A DNA stretch of 24,936 nucleotides from Bacteroidaceae bacterium (GCA_021443405.1 JABUUA010000021.1:29661-54596); one strand, 5' to 3'. Shown: positions 6,949-15,037, counted from the stretch's first letter. The notes: generated by a model from the letters alone, not told the origin. Made by a program: numbers and translations.

Positions 6949-9015
6949 TCAGTGTCTTGTACTACGCATGTCTTCCGTCCATTGCTTGAGCTCGTCGAGG
7001 TTGTACTCCATGGGTTCCGTGAACGAAGGGAAGGGAAGATGGTTGATGCTCTGGAAGTAGAGGAGGCAACCGTCGTGCCAGATGCGGGCGTCGTGAGCCT
7101 GCTGACGGAGCTTGGCCATGACGAGGCCGTGGAACTCGGGGTCTGTATATTCAGCCAAGGCTTGCCAGTCTATTTGGTAGTTCCGGATGATTTGCAAGCC
7201 GTTGCCGTAGCGGACGCAGAGGTTTTCCCACAGCGTCATGTCGTTACCCATCGGGTAATCCCAAGGCACGTGGTGGAAGAAAAGCAGACACGCCTCGGGG
7301 CAGGTGGCGCTATTTTCCACCAAGTCGGCGTAGGGCTTCGGATATTGTGCCGTGGCACCTGTGCCGGTGGCTTGGGTGCGGTCGAAGCCGATGCCCTGCA
7401 GGTCGGCCTTGTGATAGTAGGGCGGTGTCCAGTCAACGCGCGTTCCCTCGGGGGCATACCAGGGTTCGGGACCGTAGTGATGGTCGCCGGCGAAGATGTG
7501 ATGGAGGCCGAGAGGCATCATCGTGTTCACCGTGGCCTGCCACGACTGCATCATCATCGCCTGCACGTTACCGCAGAGTTCCTCAGCCAGCGCGGCGTCG
7601 GGCTCGTCGGTCAGGGCGGGGCGTACGGTGAGCGCCACCCATTCGCGGGCAATCTCAGCCGGGTCGGTGTCGGGGTTCCACGCCAGACGTCCGAAGGCAT
7701 ACCAGTTGGCCTGGTTGAAGATGCTGCCGCACCAGTCGGTGTTCGCGCCTGTGTTGGCCACGCCGGCAATCGCCGACTCGCGGTAGTGGGTGGTGAGGTC
7801 GGCAATGGTGGTGCGCGGCGTCTTCGGGTGTTGCAGGTTGTAGGCGCAGTTATCGAGCGGTTGTTGCAGGAACGTCTGCCACTGCGGACCGAGGTAAGTG
7901 AGCCAGCGCTCCTGGCCAAGATACTCCATGGCCACCTGCAGTTCGGCCATCACCGGCGTGAGCGCCATGCCGCCGAAGAGCGGTGTGTAGGGCTCATGGG
8001 GCTGGAAATCGATGGGGCCGTTCTTGACTTGAATGATGACGTTGTCGGCAAATTGGCCGTCGAGCGGCTTGAACTCATTGTAGGCTTGCTTGGCGCGGTC
8101 GGGGTCGTTGGGCGCATAGATGAACGAGCGCCACATGACGATGCCTTTGTGGGGGCGCAGTGCGGCGGCCAGCATATTGGCGCCGTCGGCTTGCGTCCGC
8201 CCGAAGTCCTGCGGGCCGGGCTGCCCCTCGCTGTTGGCTTTCACCAGGAAACCGGCGAAGTCGGGGATGAGGCTGTAGATTTCATTTGCCTTCGCCTTCC
8301 ACCACTGTTGCACGGCGGGGTCGAGCGGGTCGCTGGTGGGCAGACCGCCTAAGGCGGCGGGACTGCTGAAATTGATGGCGAGGGCCACGCGCATGCCGTA
8401 GGGTCGCAGGGCGTCGGCAATGTCGCGTGTGCGCTGCAACGCCTCGGTGCCCAGCACCCTGGGACTGGCATTCACGTTGTTGATGACGGCCACGTTGAGA
8501 CCGATGGAAGCGCAGGCGCGGCCATATTCCTGCCAGCGTTGCGGATTCGTCGCGGGGCCCCAGAAGAACGATTGTCCGGCGTAGCCGCGCTCGATGGAAC
8601 CGTCCATGTTGTCCCAGTGGTTGAGGATTCGGTGCTTGTAGGCCGGTACGCTGGTCACGGCCTGCGGACCGTCGGGCGACAACTCCTGCTGGCGGAGCAA
8701 CTCGTAGGCACCGTAGAGCAGACCGCGGTCGGTGGTGGCCTGCACGGTCACTTCGCCCGAGGGAGCTACGGTGACGCGGAATCCGTCGGTGCCCAGCGTC
8801 TTGTCCTTGACGAGGGAGAGTTGGACGCGGGCGTCACTGCGGTAGTAGTTGGTCAGTTCGCCTACGGCAATCTGGGCCGTGGGCGTGGAAAGCTTGCACG
8901 ACACGTGGGCCTGCGGCTTCGCAGTCCGATAGCCGGAGAACCAAAGTTGACTGCCATTGTTGGCCTGTGCCGAGAGCGTGAGCGCTGTAACGAGCGCAAG
9001 GAAGATGTGTTTCAT
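6949..9015 (-). CDS. Alpha-glucuronidase, GH67
   Basis: The 688-residue protein has a signal peptide (MKHIFLALVTALTLSAQA) and is predicted to be periplasmic. GH67 enzymes remove (4-O-methyl)glucuronic acid from the non-reducing end of glucuronoxylo-oligosaccharides. Family motifs are clear: HWDNMDGSIERGYAG, KANSEGQPGPQDFGR with the acid Glu263, and QVKNGPIDFQPHEPYTPLFG followed by MAELQVAMEYLGQ. Asp336 and Glu364 have the same 28-residue spacing as the Asp/Glu base pair of characterised GH67 enzymes. Length is normal for the family. It is the last gene of a three-gene operon, starting 36 bases after the esterase stop, and works naturally beside the esterase and GH43-CBM6. No strong terminator follows directly; the inverted repeat beyond may serve. 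Confidence 0.96.
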   Translation of the reverse strand: MKHIFLALVTALTLSAQANNGSQLWFSGYRTAKPQAHVSCKLSTPTAQIAVGELTNYYRSDARVQLSLVKDKTLGTDGFRVTVAPSGEVTVQATTDRGLLYGAYELLRQQELSPDGPQAVTSVPAYKHRILNHWDNMDGSIERGYAGQSFFWGPATNPQRWQEYGRACASIGLNVAVINNVNASPRVLGTEALQRTRDIADALRPYGMRVALAINFSSPAALGGLPTSDPLDPAVQQWWKAKANEIYSLIPDFAGFLVKANSEGQPGPQDFGRTQADGANMLAAALRPHKGIVMWRSFIYAPNDPDRAKQAYNEFKPLDGQFADNVIIQVKNGPIDFQPHEPYTPLFGGMALTPVMAELQVAMEYLGQERWLTYLGPQWQTFLQQPLDNCAYNLQHPKTPRTTIADLTTHYRESAIAGVANTGANTDWCGSIFNQANWYAFGRLAWNPDTDPAEIAREWVALTVRPALTDEPDAALAEELCGNVQAMMMQSWQATVNTMMPLGLHHIFAGDHHYGPEPWYAPEGTRVDWTPPYYHKADLQGIGFDRTQATGTGATAQYPKPYADLVENSATCPEACLLFFHHVPWDYPMGNDMTLWENLCVRYGNGLQIIRNYQIDWQALAEYTDPEFHGLVMAKLRQQAHDARIWHDGCLLYFQSINHLPFPSFTEPMEYNLDELKQWTEDMRSTRH

Positions 9016-9051
9016 GTCGAATGATTAAAGTCGAATGACCGCGGTATTGCG

Positions 9052-10920
9052 TTACGGTTGGATGGGAATCTGGAACGTGGCCACAGGCATTTCGTTGGTG
9101 CCCATGAGCAAGGGATGGTCGGGCACATCGGCCCAGGCATAGCGAACGGCAACGGGTGTGCCGGACAGACAGTCGGCGATGACGCGCTTCCCGTCGATGC
9201 GAGCGCTCGTGGCGAGGAAGGTGCGCCCGTCGGTGCTGATGGCGAAGTCTTGGGCGTAACGCCCTTGCAAGGGAGTGCTGAACTCCATCACCACCTGCTG
9301 GCCCTCGCGGTGAGCCGAGAGCACGCGGGGCGAACCTTCGCCCAGTTGCTCGGCCACCACACGATGCGCCATCTCCTTCTTGCGCAGCGGATGAATGTCG
9401 GCGGCTTCGCCCAACCCCAGTCCGGTCACGAGCGTAGCACCCTGTGTGTGGAGCACCGCCTGCCTTTGTGCCTCGCGCAACGCCACCCAGTTGTCACCCG
9501 CCTTGTGGTCGGGGAGCTGCACTATATAATAAGGTATTTCTTTTTGCCAGAGCGAACGCCACGCGCCCATGAGCGACGTGAGCAGCCGCGCGTATTGATG
9601 TGGCTCGCCAATGTTGGATTCACCCTGATACCACACCACGCCGCTGATGGGCAGACGGTGCAGGGGATAGAGCATGCGATTGTAGCAAGCACCGGCAATG
9701 TCCTGCGGCCGGAACCCGTAGTCCTTGCGCGAGGGAAGCACGGCGCCGCGGCGCATGAGCCATTGATGGCCGAGACGGATGCGGTCGCCCGGCTGGTCCG
9801 ATTCGCCCGAGAGGTCGTAGTCGAGGCAGTAAGGCTTGGGATGAATGAACTCGGGACGCGCGCCACCTGTAGTGATGCGCACGGTGATGACGTTGTCGCC
9901 CTCTTGGAGCACACCGGCCGGCACGGGGTATCGGCGGGGCGGATACTGATAGCCCGTAGAGCCCACGAACACGCCGTTGACCCACGTGGAGTCGGCGTCC
10001 ACCAAGGTGCCGCAGCGCAACAGCGTGGCCTTGCCGGCGTGAGCGGCGTCCACCGTCACGTGCTGACGGAACCACCACGAGCCACCGCCTGGTTGTGCCC
10101 AACGATTGTTGCGGCAGTCGATGGGCGTCCATTGACTCTCGTCGGTGCCGACGGCCTGCCAGTTGCCGGCCTTTCCGGGGTCAGACGTATAGAGAAGTCC
10201 GCTCCACCAGCGATCGTAGGCGGCTTCGGTCTGGCGACGTGCCGCCTGATAGTCCTCGTCGAGCGCCAGCAGACGGGCTTGCACTCGGTCGGTCTGCCAA
10301 GCACTGCTGTCGGCAGGCATCCACGCCTGGATGGGCGTGCCTCCCCACGAACAGGCGACCACGCCCTGGGGAATGCCCATGCGGCGGAAGCGTTCTTTGG
10401 CCATGAAGTAAGAAAGAGCTGAGAAGTCCCAAGCGAACTTGGGCTCGAGAATGTGCCAGCCGTCGGTGGGCGCCTCGTCGTGGAGACGGGTGTAGTCGGC
10501 GCGCTGCTGGCACTTGAGCAGGCGGACAGGGTAGAGACTGTCGGTGGTGGCCTCCTCACGATAGAGGTCGATGACACGACTGATCATAACGTCCACGTTC
10601 GACTGACCCGAGCACACCCAGACGTCACCCACCAAAACGTCGGTGAGCACGCGGTCGGCGATGCGTATTTCATAAGGGCCTCCCGCTTTCGTGGCGGGGA
10701 GATGGAGGCTCCACTGCCCGTTAGTGTCGGCGGTGACAGCATATTTCTTGCGCTTGAACTGAACGATGAATTGTTCGCCGGCATCGGCCGTTCCCCAGAG
10801 ATGAATGGGGACATCGCGCTGCACCACCATGTGGTCGGTGAGCAACGAGGGCAGTTTCACGGCGGCATGAGCCGCGGTGCCGAGCAACAGCAGGCTGAAA
10901 AAGAGGAGTTTTCTTCTCAT
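9052..10920 (-). CDS. SGNH-type carbohydrate acetylesterase (sialate O-acetylesterase/CE20-like)
   Basis: The protein has 622 residues with a signal peptide (MRRKLLFFSLLLLGTAAHA). Block I is VGDVWVCSGQSN with nucleophile Ser107, then GVVWYQGESN (429-436 region), then EAADIHP with Asp508 and His510. Together these complete the SGNH catalytic set. Between the blocks, about 250-355 (CRNNRWAQPGGGSWWFRQHV onward), is a jelly-roll-like insert with features of galactose-binding domains. The insert is shared with long sialate O-acetylesterase-like enzymes and with CE20-type xylan/xyloglucan acetylesterases. Older annotation would call it sialate O-acetylesterase. Lying between GH43-CBM6 and GH67, it more probably deacetylates xylo-oligosaccharides in the periplasm. 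The usual Met after GQSN is Val here. It starts 61 bases after the GH43-CBM6 stop. Confidence 0.92.
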   Translation of the reverse strand: MRRKLLFFSLLLLGTAAHAAVKLPSLLTDHMVVQRDVPIHLWGTADAGEQFIVQFKRKKYAVTADTNGQWSLHLPATKAGGPYEIRIADRVLTDVLVGDVWVCSGQSNVDVMISRVIDLYREEATTDSLYPVRLLKCQQRADYTRLHDEAPTDGWHILEPKFAWDFSALSYFMAKERFRRMGIPQGVVACSWGGTPIQAWMPADSSAWQTDRVQARLLALDEDYQAARRQTEAAYDRWWSGLLYTSDPGKAGNWQAVGTDESQWTPIDCRNNRWAQPGGGSWWFRQHVTVDAAHAGKATLLRCGTLVDADSTWVNGVFVGSTGYQYPPRRYPVPAGVLQEGDNVITVRITTGGARPEFIHPKPYCLDYDLSGESDQPGDRIRLGHQWLMRRGAVLPSRKDYGFRPQDIAGACYNRMLYPLHRLPISGVVWYQGESNIGEPHQYARLLTSLMGAWRSLWQKEIPYYIVQLPDHKAGDNWVALREAQRQAVLHTQGATLVTGLGLGEAADIHPLRKKEMAHRVVAEQLGEGSPRVLSAHREGQQVVMEFSTPLQGRYAQDFAISTDGRTFLATSARIDGKRVIADCLSGTPVAVRYAWADVPDHPLLMGTNEMPVATFQIPIQP

Positions 10921-10981
10921 CGGAAGGAGTGTTTCGGGGAGTTCAACAGAGGATAGCGACCGGACATCGTCGGGCGGACGC

Positions 10982-12310
10982 CTACTTCACTTGCCAGTAG
11001 TCCAAGTGCATCAACTCGGCCTCGGCCTGACCACGGAACACAAAGTAAACGTCGTGTACGCCGCTGGTCTTGGTGGTGAACTTGGCGGTGCAGGCTTTCC
11101 ACACATCGGCCTTGCCCTTGACGGGAATGGTGGCAGCGAGCGTTCCGTCCTTACTTTCGAGGCGCACCTCGATGGTGCCGCCCACCTTGGGCAGCGCCTG
11201 CATGGTGATGGACTTGGCACCCCCGGCGAAATCGACGCCCTTCACGAGGATGTAGTCGCCGTCGTTAACTTCGGTAACCACCATGTTACGCTCGCCCAGC
11301 GCCGCAGTCCGCAGCCATTCGCCGCGTGCCATGGTCTCTGCCTGCACGCGCTGGAACGGACAAACCCAGCGACGCTGCTTCACGCCTTCGGGATTCCAGT
11401 AAGGGATGGGCTCGATGGTGCCGTCGGGACGGAAGGTCATCTCGGCCACGCCCACGGAGCGACGCTCACTATGGTAGTACTCCTTGCCCTGCTGCTGCAG
11501 CTGGGTGCGCCAGACGTCGTAGTTGAGACCATAGACATACCACTGGCCCTGGAACTCGACGATGCCGGGGTGGTTGCCGCGACTCTTCTCGGTGTGAGGC
11601 ATGATGTCGCCCTTGGCTTCCCAAGGACCTTCGGGCGAGTGGGCCACTGCGTAGCCGATGCCCTCGGGACAGCAGGTGGAAGCGAAAGCCATGTAGTAAA
11701 GACCGTTGCGCTTGAAAATCCACGGACCTTCCTGATAATCCGTGGGAGGCTCCAAACGAACGATGCCTCCCTTATAGGAAATCATGTCGCGATTGAGCTT
11801 GACATAGTAGGGACGAGGGTTGCCCCAATAGAGATACGCCTGGCCGTCGTCGTCGATGAAGGGCGAAGGATCGATGTCGTACCAGTGCTCCTTCTGCCAG
11901 GCAAGCGGGTGACCCAGCGGGTCTTCAAAGGGACCGTAGGGCGAATCGGCCACCAACACAGCGATGCCATTGCCGTGGATGGGGCAATACATATAATATT
12001 TGCCGTTGCGCTCTATGACCTGCAAGGCCCAGGCACCGTTTTCTTTGTCGAACCACTTGAAGTTGTCGAGCGAAGCCACAATGCCACAGTCGGTGTAGTT
12101 GACCATGTCGGTGGTGGTGTAGAGCAGCCAGTCGTGCATGCTGAAACCGGGTCCCGAGTCGTCGGCGTCGCGTGTGGTGTAGAGGAACACCGTGTCGCCC
12201 TTGACCATGGGGGCAGGGTCGGCGGTGTATTTTGTCCAGACAACAGGGTTCTGCGCCAAGGCGCTACCCGACACAAACAGGCTCACGATGAGTGGTTTCA
12301 GGGATTTCAT
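10982..12310 (-). CDS. Secreted GH43 glycosidase with C-terminal CBM6
   Basis: The protein has 442 residues. The open frame runs further upstream, to an ATG at 12370, but the ATG at 12310 gives a clean signal peptide (MKSLKPLIVSLFVSGSALAQ) and lies just after a promoter, so I chose it. The GH43 domain (about 21-310) has YTADPAP with base Asp31, YDIDPSPFIDDDG with Asp147 and YQEGPWIFKRNGLYYM with acid Glu194. Residues about 319-440 form a CBM6-like beta-sandwich, from FQRVQAETMARGEW to AELMHLDYWQVK, which binds xylan or other beta-glycans. Likely activity is beta-xylosidase and/or arabinofuranosidase. It is the first gene of the xylan side-chain operon and the only one in the window with a recognised carbohydrate-binding module. 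It differs from the plus-strand GH43, which has neither signal peptide nor CBM. Confidence 0.94.
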   Translation of the reverse strand: MKSLKPLIVSLFVSGSALAQNPVVWTKYTADPAPMVKGDTVFLYTTRDADDSGPGFSMHDWLLYTTTDMVNYTDCGIVASLDNFKWFDKENGAWALQVIERNGKYYMYCPIHGNGIAVLVADSPYGPFEDPLGHPLAWQKEHWYDIDPSPFIDDDGQAYLYWGNPRPYYVKLNRDMISYKGGIVRLEPPTDYQEGPWIFKRNGLYYMAFASTCCPEGIGYAVAHSPEGPWEAKGDIMPHTEKSRGNHPGIVEFQGQWYVYGLNYDVWRTQLQQQGKEYYHSERRSVGVAEMTFRPDGTIEPIPYWNPEGVKQRRWVCPFQRVQAETMARGEWLRTAALGERNMVVTEVNDGDYILVKGVDFAGGAKSITMQALPKVGGTIEVRLESKDGTLAATIPVKGKADVWKACTAKFTTKTSGVHDVYFVFRGQAEAELMHLDYWQVK

Positions 12311-12339
12311 AGCGTTAGTAGTTCTTGTATATATGTGTA

Positions 12340-12371
12340 CAAAGATAGGAAAAAGATGGAGAACTACCAAA
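12340..12371 (-). promoter_or_regulatory. Bacteroidetes-type promoter of the GH43-CBM6/esterase/GH67 operon
   Basis: On the minus strand, TTTG (12371-12368) and TATCTTTG (12347-12340) are 20 bases apart. Transcription should begin near 12334, 24 bases before the ATG at 12310. The in-frame ATG at 12370 lies in the -33 box and so cannot be used from this promoter. Confidence 0.82.
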
Positions 12372-12385
12372 TAAAACCTCTTCTA

Positions 12386-13654
12386 CTATCGGAAATGTCG
12401 TGGTATGGGATTCTGTATCTTTCCTATGGTTGGCACATCTATCCCAAAAAGTTGCTGGAAGTCCTTCGGGTAACACGAGCGTTTGTATAGTTCCGTAACA
12501 GCCTCGCCATTCTTATCTTTATAGATGTATTTGAAAGTATTATCGTCCATCCATTTAATACTGCCAGGGACTCCATTCTCTATGACCGTATCGTTGGATG
12601 GATAGACACAGGGGCGCAGAATGCAATAAGCACGCGTGTCGCCTGCGGACGACAGGTCGAAATAGCTAAGGTATGCGTCCGTGTCGTATATTTTGTACAT
12701 CTTTTGGGGTGCTTCCATCAGGACCTCTGTGCCCTCGATATCCACGTAAGCGCCAAGCTGATACCAGCATCCCGTCAGTTTCTTCGTTCCGCTTGTTCCA
12801 TCCTGCTTCTCGAGAAGGCTCACAATCTTCCTGACCTTGGGGTTAATCTCATATTCCGAGCTCCAGAGCTCTGACTGGCGCAGCGCTTCTATCTGGTCAA
12901 GTGGAACATCTTTCATATTCTTCAACTGGACAGGAAACCAGTCGAGGATGAAGCCCTTGCTACTGCAATCATACACTCTGCACGCCAGGGTGTCGCCCTC
13001 CACTACTGGAGAATTTCCCGTATAAGCAATAGGTTGAGCATCCGTTTGGACTAACATTATATGGAAATCGTTCTCCAAAGCTTTTGAAATAGCCACATGG
13101 ATGGAACCCGAAGGTTTGCATATCTTGTATAGTTCTTTCATGAGTGCTGTGACATCCGTTCCCGAAGCATTTGTTTGCTGTATCATCTTATACAGACCAC
13201 GAGGCGTCTCGGTTTTCCCCGCAAGTTCCTTTCGCAAATCTTTGATGAAGCTCTCCCGATCACTGGTTGTGGCCGGTTCTGAAAGAACGAAGGAAATAGG
13301 TAGCGTGAAGTTCATCCTTACAGGTTTTTCTTTAAGCAAAGCCGGATTCCATTTCGGCATGAGTTTTACCACTCTGATAGCTTCGTCGCTGAGTCTCTCG
13401 TCAGGACTCTGTATGGGAGTGATGTTGCTGAGGGAACCGTCACGTTCTACAGTGAAACTAATCATCACGCGCCCGCAGACCCCTTCGCGTTGACAGTCGT
13501 CAGGAAGGGTGAGGTTGCTGGAAAGGAACGTCAGCATCGCGTTGGTGCCTCCTGGAAATTCTGCGATTTTATCAGGTTGTTCCGAGTCGTGGTTTTGTGC
13601 TACGGCACACAACTGCAGCAGTGCTAACAGCACGCAAAGAATACTTTTCTTCAT
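12386..13654 (-). CDS. Secreted TonB C-terminal-domain protein with an extra C-terminal region
   Basis: The protein has 422 residues. It starts with a hydrophobic segment ending LCAVAQ, which looks like a cleavable signal peptide and not a TonB anchor. Residues about 30-124 match the TonB C-terminal fold: EFPGGTNAMLTFLSSNL, GRVMISFTVERDGS, and VKLMPKWNPALLKEKPVRMN. There is no proline-rich spanning region, so it is unlikely to be a standard energy transducer. Residues 125-285 are unrecognised. Residues about 290-400 (TGCWYQLGAYVDIEG onward) suggest a small lipocalin-like beta domain, but this is tentative. It follows the membrane protein gene by 19 bases and ends a sigma/anti-sigma operon. 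It may be a periplasmic partner of that signalling unit. Base composition is more AT-rich than in the flanking genes. Confidence 0.8.
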   Translation of the reverse strand: MKKSILCVLLALLQLCAVAQNHDSEQPDKIAEFPGGTNAMLTFLSSNLTLPDDCQREGVCGRVMISFTVERDGSLSNITPIQSPDERLSDEAIRVVKLMPKWNPALLKEKPVRMNFTLPISFVLSEPATTSDRESFIKDLRKELAGKTETPRGLYKMIQQTNASGTDVTALMKELYKICKPSGSIHVAISKALENDFHIMLVQTDAQPIAYTGNSPVVEGDTLACRVYDCSSKGFILDWFPVQLKNMKDVPLDQIEALRQSELWSSEYEINPKVRKIVSLLEKQDGTSGTKKLTGCWYQLGAYVDIEGTEVLMEAPQKMYKIYDTDAYLSYFDLSSAGDTRAYCILRPCVYPSNDTVIENGVPGSIKWMDDNTFKYIYKDKNGEAVTELYKRSCYPKDFQQLFGIDVPTIGKIQNPIPRHFR

Positions 13655-13673
13655 AATTTCTAATGTATTTAGG

Positions 13674-14291
13674 TTAATCGTTATATACTAAAGCCATAAA
13701 TGTGAGGGGCGATGTCTGGTTAGAGTCGTTCGCGACGAACTCCCCGCAACCACTGCAAACCTCTGCGAGTATCATGGTTGGCAACATTTCATAAGGCAAA
13801 CTGTCTTTTACCGCTGCTGGTGTTTCGTCTTGCGCCACCAGTTGAGAAGCGGTCGTCTCTACGCTTACTGCAGGTAACAGGCAGAACTCTGGGAGATGAT
13901 GCACATAGTTATCGCTCGGTGTTTGTTCTGCAGGAACTGGAGATATGCTTTCTCGGTTTTCTGTCTTTGTGTCAAGATGGGCATATACTGTTGCTCTTTG
14001 CATGGTAGGAAGTTCCTCTTTTATCGGATTCATCTTCTCATCGCTCCAGTTGGCGCTGGCTGTTTGGCCTTGTTCCTCTTGACTTTGATTGAGGAAGATA
14101 GTTCCCGCTACCACCAGAATACCGACAAAACTGGCGGCAACAGCATACCAATACCTTTTCTGCCGTTTGGCTTGAACGAGGGCTGCCGGTGACTTTCCCG
14201 AGGCTATCAGCCTGTCATACTCCTGTGCTCCGGCGTCCAATTCTTGCATGAATTGTTCGTAGAGTTGTTCGTCTTGAGATGTATGTTTCAT
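13674..14291 (-). CDS. Single-span membrane protein, probable anti-sigma factor
   Basis: The 205-residue protein has a charged N-terminal part of about 46 residues (MKHTSQDEQLYEQFMQELDA onward), one membrane helix at about 48-67 (YAVAASFVGILVVAGTIFL), and a low-complexity periplasmic tail. The tail has a CSGC pair (Cys179, Cys182) near the end. It resembles no named anti-sigma family that I can point to. Its start overlaps the sigma factor stop by 4 bases (ATGA), so the two are translationally coupled. The topology, with a short cytoplasmic part, single helix and outward tail, suits sequestering a sigma factor at the membrane. The role is inferred from position and topology. The downstream TonB-domain protein could act on its tail. 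Confidence 0.7.
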   Translation of the reverse strand: MKHTSQDEQLYEQFMQELDAGAQEYDRLIASGKSPAALVQAKRQKRYWYAVAASFVGILVVAGTIFLNQSQEEQGQTASANWSDEKMNPIKEELPTMQRATVYAHLDTKTENRESISPVPAEQTPSDNYVHHLPEFCLLPAVSVETTASQLVAQDETPAAVKDSLPYEMLPTMILAEVCSGCGEFVANDSNQTSPLTFMALVYND

Positions 14292-14788
14292 ACTCTTAGT
14301 AAGTGTTTTAGGTCGTTTAATAACTTCTTGCGCGCCATAGAGATAATGCTCTGTACGGAGGGCTTGGGGATTCCGGTCTCTTCCGCTATCGTCTTTGCCG
14401 ACTTGTCCTCAATATGTCGGGCCACAAACAACGCTCGCTCTCGAGGCTGTAATTTGTTGATGGCGGCGGTGACTTCATCCTCCATGTCGTGGACAAGCAT
14501 CTTAGAGTCAGCACTACTGCTGTCGGATATATAGTATTCGTGAGGGGATATAGCTTCGTTCGTAACTAATTCCTTGTAATAATCTATACATACGTTTTTG
14601 GCAACCTTTACAGCGAGTGCCTCGATATTCATGTCTGGGTTTAACCGTTCGCAGTATTTCCAGAGACGCAACAGCCCTTCTTGCGCAACATCCTCGGCAT
14701 CCATCTTGTTGCCAAAGAAATCGCGTCCGACCTTCAGCATCAAAGGTCGTAGGCGGGGTAGTATGCTCTCGAATTCTGCTTGTGTCAT
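14288..14788 (-). CDS. RNA polymerase sigma-70 factor, ECF subfamily
   Basis: The protein has 166 residues, a normal ECF length, and only regions 2 and 4. Region 2 spans about 10-75 and contains DAEDVAQEGLLRLWKY, the core-binding and -10 recognition helix. Region 4 spans about 110-160, with LQPRERALFVARH and then the helix-turn-helix AKTIAEETGIPKPSVQSI. The stop overlaps the next gene by 4 bases. Unlike many Bacteroidetes ECF factors, it has no FecR-type regulator or SusC/SusD pair beside it. No TAnnTTTG promoter is visible upstream. The operon may therefore use its own ECF promoter, or depend on the repeat array 94-181 bases before the start. Targets are unknown. Confidence 0.93.
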   Translation of the reverse strand: MTQAEFESILPRLRPLMLKVGRDFFGNKMDAEDVAQEGLLRLWKYCERLNPDMNIEALAVKVAKNVCIDYYKELVTNEAISPHEYYISDSSSADSKMLVHDMEDEVTAAINKLQPRERALFVARHIEDKSAKTIAEETGIPKPSVQSIISMARKKLLNDLKHLLRV

Positions 14789-14881
14789 GATGAGTTTCGT
14801 ATCGTCCTCTATTATATATACTCCCGGAGAAGGAAATAGTTAAGTTGGATTCTCGTTTTTTGATTCCCAATCGTGGTCATT

Positions 14882-14969
14882 CGGACGTCCGCACGTCTGA
14901 GGAGAAACATGCTTATGTCTGCGCTCACACATAAGGACGTTTGAGGTCACACATAAGTATGTCTGAACA
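14882..14969. repeat. Four tandem 22-bp units, each a dyad ACRT-N4-AYGT followed by YTG
   Basis: Half-sites begin at 14885, 14907, 14929 and 14951, exactly 22 bases apart. They read ACGT-ccgc-ACGT-CTG, ACAT-gctt-ATGT-CTG, ACAT-aagg-ACGT-TTG and ACAT-aagt-ATGT-CTG. The last two units also share CACACATAAG. The arms vary together: ACGT with ACGT, ACAT with ATGT. The spacing is close to two helical turns, which would place all dyads on one DNA face. The array stands 94-181 bases upstream of the sigma factor start, inside a 368-base gene-free stretch (14789-15156). Most likely it is a multi-site operator. Confidence 0.75.
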
Positions 14970-14992
14970 CGACTGTCTAAGTGCTTGGCTTC

Positions 14993-15037
14993 GCCGAGTC
15001 TGCTCACGCTCGGCAAATCGAGCAAGCTTGTTTGCTC
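14993..15037. repeat. Two adjacent short hairpins between the sigma operon and the M60 gene
   Basis: GCCGAG (14993-14998) pairs with CTCGGC (15009-15014). GAGCAA (15020-15025) pairs with TTGCTC (15032-15037), with AAGCTT inside. Neither is followed by a T-run, so they are not standard terminators. They lie beyond the M60 terminator and just past the 22-bp array. They may be part of a dispersed intergenic repeat. Confidence 0.45.

Noticed and set aside
12311..12370. Upstream ATG adding 20 residues to the GH43-CBM6 protein
   Set aside because: It would precede the signal peptide, and it overlaps the -33 promoter box, so it would not be transcribed.
14789..14880. AT-rich stretch TATATATAATA as a sigma-70 -10 box for the sigma operon
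   Set aside because: Bacteroidetes primary promoters use TAnnTTTG, which is absent here. An ECF-type promoter is possible but cannot be defined without known targets.
14882..14969. 22-bp repeats as a CRISPR array
   Set aside because: Units are directly abutting with no unique spacers, the repeats are degenerate, and there are no cas genes.
14993..15037. Hairpins as terminators of the M60 gene
   Set aside because: They lack T-runs on either strand, and a better terminator lies at 15090-15126.
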